Positions 58,861 through 64,000 of a DNA stretch of 64,000 nt are shown piece after piece. The stretch is from assembly GCA_038277395.1 (NCBI GenBank), contig CM076193.1, positions 143,457,813 to 143,521,812 on the forward strand, in the 5' to 3' direction. Made by a program: the position numbers and the translations under genes. How positions within the stretch are numbered: the stretch's first letter is position 1; the number at the start of each line of letters is the position of its first letter. A model generated the notes under the pieces. It was given only the letters and a program-made list of their open reading frames with translations. It had not been told where the DNA came from and ran no database searches. Source of the stretch: Dryocosmus kuriphilus. Taxonomy: Eukaryota; Arthropoda; Insecta; Hymenoptera; Cynipidae.

Positions 58861-61800
58861 TTTTCAAACTTCAGTATACTGAACAGTACGTTCGACTGTA
58901 GCCTGATTTTGCAACCCTTTTTTCTAAACGAAAGATATTGAAAATCACGATGAAACGAATTTTCGCATTTTTAGCGCGGAAAAATTTGCAAAAGTTCTGC
59001 AAACTTTTTGAATTGAGAAAAATAGCAATTTACATCCTCCGATAAATTTGCAACCATTCAAACAAAACGGAAATATTATTTTCATTGAAAAAAATGTGTT
59101 TTTCATCCTAAGTTTTAAATAAAAATTCTAAAAGTTCTGCAAATTAAAAAAATCAACTGAAATCCTTTTTTTGAAAATTGCTTCAATTTGCAACCTCTTG
59201 CGCAAAACGGAAAATATGTTTTTCTATGAAGTTGGTTTTTTTTTATTAAAATACGTTTCGGAATAATTACAAAAGTTTTTAATAATGGTTGCAAATGAAG
59301 ATATTCTCACTTAAAATGCTTCCATTAATTTTCAACCTCGCCTGCAACACGGAAATGCGTGTAAAATCGAGAAAAAAAATGATTGGCGTATATGTACGCT
59401 ACCAAAAAAAGGCAAAAGTTCTGCAAACTTACAAAGTTGAAAAAAATAGCAATTCACATTCCTCGATAAATGTGCAACCACTCAAACAAAATGGAAATGT
59501 TTATTTTATCAAAAAAAAATGTGTGTTCAATCACAATTTTTCGAGGAAAATTCTAAAAGTTTTGAAAACTCAAAAAATTAACTGAAATACTGTTTTTGAA
59601 AAGTGCTACTATTTAAAACTTCTTGCGCTAAACGGAAAATACATTCTTCCATGAATTTGTTTTTTCTTTCATCACAATACGTCTTGGAATCATTACAAAA
59701 GTTTTAAATTATGGTTGTAAATGAAGATGTCCTTACTTAAAAATTTGATTTCTAAAGTTTAATCTTCAAAATCCTGTGTTTTTCAGATAACCTGTGTTAT
59801 CTGAAAAATAAACATTTCCATGTAATGAATGAAATTTGTTGTGTCGTCAAATGAACATCGAGCAAGAACAAGTTCGTGAACGGACTGTTATAAACTTCTT
59901 GGTGAAATTTCCGAAAAATGCATTGGAAGCTTTTAACAGACACAAAAGTGTCACCAATTTCATGAACTTTTATAATCTAAAATTCAAAAAGTATTAAAAA
60001 TTCAATAACACTTTTTTGAAATTTCAATGACACTTGTTATGGAATATTCAATTCACATTTTTGAAAATTCAAAATCACGATATTCAAAATCAATACACAT
60101 TTTGAAAATTCAAGGTAGCACTCCGAGATTCTGGCTGCCTCCACTTTTTTTCAATTATTTTGTTTTTTATTTATTAAAATGTTTACCATATATATTCACT
60201 TTTCTTCTATTTTTTTTTCAATTTCACGAAAATAATCATTTTAAGTGTTTTTTTTTTCAACGAAAAACTCGCGTTTTAAAACTTTTTTCGCAAACAAATT
60301 TATTTTCTATGAAAATTATTAATTTTGTCAATTTGTTTACATTCGGGACTAATAAAAAATAACGAAAAAATAAATACCGAACATAAAAATTAACGAAAAA
60401 GAAAATTGCCGAAAATAAACATTGACGAAGTATAAAATTTCCGAAATTTAAAATAACGGCAAAATTTTTAATAATTATCTAAAAATAAAAATCTCGAATT
60501 ATGCAAATAACGAATTTAAAAATATCCAAATTTAAAATTTATTAAATTACAAAATTTGCGAATTATAATGTTAACGAATTATAAAACTAATGAATTATTA
60601 ATTTCCCCAAATTCTTAAATTCCTGAAATTTAAAATTCTCGAAATTCAAAGTTGTCAATATTTAAAATTAACGAAAATAAATATTGAATTAAAAAATAAA
60701 ATTAAAAATATTGGTGTTTTTTATCGAGCAGGATAATTAAATAATTCATTTTTGATGTTAAATTTTTATCGTTTACTAGTCCAAATAATTTTTTGGAGAA
60801 AGGAGAATATCCGGGCCGAGGTAGATTTTTTCTCCTTTTCTCCAAAAAATTATTTGCACCAGTAATCGATAAAAATTTAAGATTTAAAATGAAAAAATAA
60901 AATATTGAATTATTTATTAATTAATTATAAAGGGACCAATCAAAAATAACGAAAAAGATAGTACCGAATATACAAATTAACGAAAGAGAAAATTGACGAA
61001 AATAAAAATTGATGAATTATACCGAAATTTGAAATAACAGGAAAACTTTTAATTATCGAAAAATAAAAATATCGAATTATACAAATAACGAATTTTAAAA
61101 TATCCGAAATTAAAATTTATCGAATTATAATATTAACGAATTATAAAACTAATGAATTACTAATTTCCTCCAAATTCTTAAATTTCCGAAATTTAAAATT
61201 TCTGAAACTTAAAATTGTCCAAATTCAAAATTACCGATACTTTAAATTGACTAAAATAAATATTGAATTAAAAAATAAAATATCATTATGGGACTAATGA
61301 AAAATAACGAAAAAAAGTAAATACCGAATATACAATTTAATGAAGAAGAAAATTGAAGAAAATAAGAATTGACGAATTATAAAATTTCCGAAATTTAAAA
61401 GCACGACAAAATTTTTAATTATCAAAAAAATAAAATTATATTATCGAATTATGCAAATAAAGAATTTAAAAATATCCGAAATCAAAATTTACAGAATTAT
61501 AAAATTTGCGAATTATAATATTAACGAATTATGAAATTAACGAGTTATTAATTTCCCCCAAACTATTAAATTCCCGAAATTTAAAACTGCTTTTACTAAT
61601 TTATTATTAAAAAATAAAATATTATATTATTATTATTAAATAATTATAAAATATATAAATAATAATTATTGAATATTAATGATAAAATAATAAGACAGGC
61701 CTGCGAGTTTAATAATAAGGTTCATCCATTAATTATGTGAAGCTTTTAGGGTTTCTTTTGTTGAAAATTTTGTAATTATTTATTTTATAATTAATTAATA

Positions 61801-63540
61801 AATAATTAAATATTTTATTTTTTAATTCAATATTTAATTTCGTCAATTCTAAATATCGACCATTTTGAATTTCGACAATTTTAAATTTCGGTTGTTTAAG
61901 AATTTTGGGGAAATTAATAATTCGTTAACTTTATAATTAACTAATATTATAATTTGCAATTTTTATGAATCAGTAAATTAATTTCGGATATTTTTAAATT
62001 CATTATTTGCATAATTCGAGATTTTTGTTTTTCAATAATTGAAAAATTTGTGGTTATTTTAAATTTCGAAAAATTTATAATTCGTCAATTTTTATATTCA
62101 GAAATTTTCCGTTTCGTTAATTTGTATATTCGGTATTTATTTCTTTGTCATTTTTTATTAGTCCCATAATTCAATATTTTCGGAGATATTATATATTATA
62201 TATTCGGAGATTTTTATTTTTCGATAATTAAAAACTTCGTCGTTATTTTAAATTTCGGAAATTTTATAATTCGTCAATTTTTATTTAAATTTTCTTTTTC
62301 GTTAATTTGCATATTCGGAGTTTATTTTTTCATTATTTTTTATTAGTCTCGAATTTAAAAAAATTGATAAAATTAATAATTTTAATAGAAAATAAATTTG
62401 TTTGCGAAAAAAGTTTTAAAAAGCGAGTTTTTCATTGAAAAAAAAACACTTACAATGTTTATGTTTGTAAAATTGAAAAAAAAAATAAAAAAGTGAATAT
62501 ATAAACATTGTAATAAATAAAAAAACATAACAAAAATTTTGAAAAGGTGGAGGCAGCGAGAATCTCAGAGCGCTGCTTTAAATTTTCAAAATACGAATTG
62601 ATTTTTATTGTCCTGATTTTGAATTTGAAAAATACGAATTGAATATTCCATAACAGGTGTCATTGAAATTTCAAAAAAGGTGATATTAAATTTTCAATAC
62701 TTGTTCAATTTTAGATTTCAAAATTTCATGAAATTTACTACACTTTTGTGTCTGTTAAAAACTTCCAATGCATTTTTTGGAAATTTCACCAAGAAATTTC
62801 TAATAGTGCAGGTTAAATTTCTTTCATCAATTAACATAAAACAGTCACTACTTCTGAGAATAATCATAAGTATCAAAAAATATAAAAAAATATAAAAGAA
62901 AAAAAAGGTTCCGTTAAAAAGAAACGGCTGCAAATCTTTTGCGTCACGTAAAATATGAGTCATTATTATAGCTGAAGTTCGCAGAACTTTTGCAATTTTT
63001 TTAGCAGTTGCAAAAATGCTAATAATTAATATAAGTGATTAACTGCAGGTTAAGTTCATCGTATGAGGTTGCAAAGTTACAAATCCACTGAGACCGATAT
63101 TCTCTTCATTTGCAACCACGATAAAAAACTTTTGTTATTATTTCGATGCTTTTTTGTATTAAAAATGTCAGCGTCGATGAAAAAAGTTTGATATATAATG
63201 ATGCGTCAGACAGAAATGGTTGCAAACGTACGTGAATATGTTAAACTGTTTTTTCCGTTCATTAGTCCAATTTGCAGAATTTTTGCCATTTTTTTAAACA
63301 AATTACAATAAAAAAACTTAAATAAATGAGGGAAAAACTAAGTTCCGTAATTTTAATATGGTTGCAAATTTATTGCAGATTATAAAATATTATTACTGAC
63401 GGTATTCCCCAGTTTGCAGAAATTTGGCAACTTTTAGTGCAAAAATAGAGGATTAAAACGTTTTTTTTTTTCAATTTAAACAGTGTTCCGTTCATCGCAG
63501 ATGTCAGCAAAATTTTATAGTTTTCTTTCATTCATGCACG
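58860..63540. repeat. Large inverted-repeat complex with tandem subunits (foldback-like)
   Basis: Outer units with GCAAAAGTTCTGCAAACTT and TTGCGCAAAACGGAAAATA repeat directly with an offset of about 415 bp (about 58975 and 59390), and diverged inverted relatives lie at about 62930-63500. Inner inverted arms 59900-60350 and 62340-62815 match well (both contain AAATGCATTGGAAG or its inverse, TGTTATGGAATATTCAATTC, GGTGGAGGCAGC-type sequence). The middle (60350-62340) is a tandem array of about 320-350 bp units rich in CGAAATTTAAAAT and GAATTATAAA, part direct, part inverted. No transposase and no certain ends were seen. Confidence 0.6.
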
Positions 63541-63699
63541 AACATACCATTGAAGCTTGAAAACTTTTCGAATTAAAGTGAATTGATCGTTTCGACCGAC
63601 TGGGTTGTATAACTATGAACTTTTCCTAAAAATTGTGAAAAATGTTTTGCTCCCTAACGTCCATTATACCAATCACAACCTGTGTATTTTTAATTGTCA

Positions 63700-64000
63700 C
63701 TCAAATTGCAGAATAAAAATATAAAGCATTCTAGAAAATTCTAGAGCATAGCAGAAGATATCAGATTCTTCATAAACATTGAATAATCCAAATACTTTTA
63801 TTCAAGAATTTTCAGAACATTCTTTAAATGGAAGCAAATCAGAACATGTAAAAATCTTACAGTAATTCTCTAAAATTTCAGAAAATTTTATGAAATTCCA
63901 GAATACTGGATAAAAAGTCAATAACATTCTGGAGTTTCCAGAGTATTGTATAAAATAAAAGAATATTCAAGTCATTTATAGAAAATTCTAAAAAAGGCAA
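63700..64000. repeat. Degenerate TTCTAGAAAATTCTAGA-type repeat at the window end
   Basis: The same short palindromic family as at 32.7-33.8, 36.4-36.9 and 51.4-51.6 kb (for example CATTCTAGAAAATTCTAGAG at 63729). It continues past the window edge. Confidence 0.5.

Larger units (their letters stand above)
50886..64000 (-). other. Lrp4: Probable giant 5' intron of Lrp4 (at least 13 kb)
   Basis: The first visible LDLa exon starts with an acceptor (TTGTACCAG, minus strand) and one base that completes a split codon, so at least one coding exon lies further upstream. I found no LDLa cysteine pattern or signal peptide on the minus strand up to the window end. The stretch 50886-52600 is AT-rich, includes a heat-shock-like repeat array (about 51410-51640), and otherwise shows nothing. 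Confidence 0.6.

Overview
The window reads as a nuclear contig from an insect. It is AT-rich, its genes have GT-AG introns from about 72 bp to over 13 kb, and it is dense with degraded DNA transposons. The three host genes have best-known counterparts in animals: a COPII coat subunit of the Sec24C/D class, a sorting nexin of the SNX25/snazarus class, and the low-density-lipoprotein-receptor-related protein LRP4. Two mariner elements, a Merlin-type element, Penelope retroelements and a tnp2-type (CACTA-like) transposase fit an arthropod, and a hymenopteran is possible, but the sequence alone does not settle the species.

Layout. 1-14.8 kb is transposon territory: a tnp2-like transposase (626-2668), a GC-rich palindromic tandem repeat (3.65-3.95 kb), a large foldback-like repeat complex (about 3.97-10.05 kb) cut by a full-length mariner, and a 4.7 kb Merlin-like element (10087-14768) that carries its own transposase, two minisatellites and a nested 1.9 kb foldback element. 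From 14.8 kb onwards come three genes. Sec24C/D (+) is coded from 18472 to 25147, with an NRF-1-type and a CrebA/CREB3-type site near 17.4 kb. Snx25 (+) is coded from 27166 to 33972, with a Penelope copy in intron 1. Lrp4 (-) has its C-terminal stop at 42817 and its most upstream visible coding exon at 50885. Snx25 and Lrp4 are convergent, separated by 8.8 kb of AT-rich DNA that holds heat-shock-element-like arrays, a 141-nt hairpin and a coiled-coil ORF that looks retrotransposon-derived. From 50.9 kb to the window end I see no further exon; this is probably a giant Lrp4 5' intron. It is loaded with a Penelope copy split by a hAT-like foldback element (8-bp target duplication), a deleted mariner and a further roughly 4.6 kb inverted-repeat complex.

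Function. The host genes are not an operon or pathway cluster: ER-to-Golgi cargo selection, membrane-contact/endosomal lipid trafficking, and a synaptic/Wnt-modulating receptor. The unusual content is structural. Four separate long inverted-repeat elements with internal tandem subunits occur in 64 kb, and any transcript through them would fold into long double-stranded RNA. At least six single-base frame breaks in short homopolymers, inside otherwise conserved frames, indicate that the assembly was not fully polished; I treat Sec24, Snx25 and Lrp4 as intact genes and not as pseudogenes.
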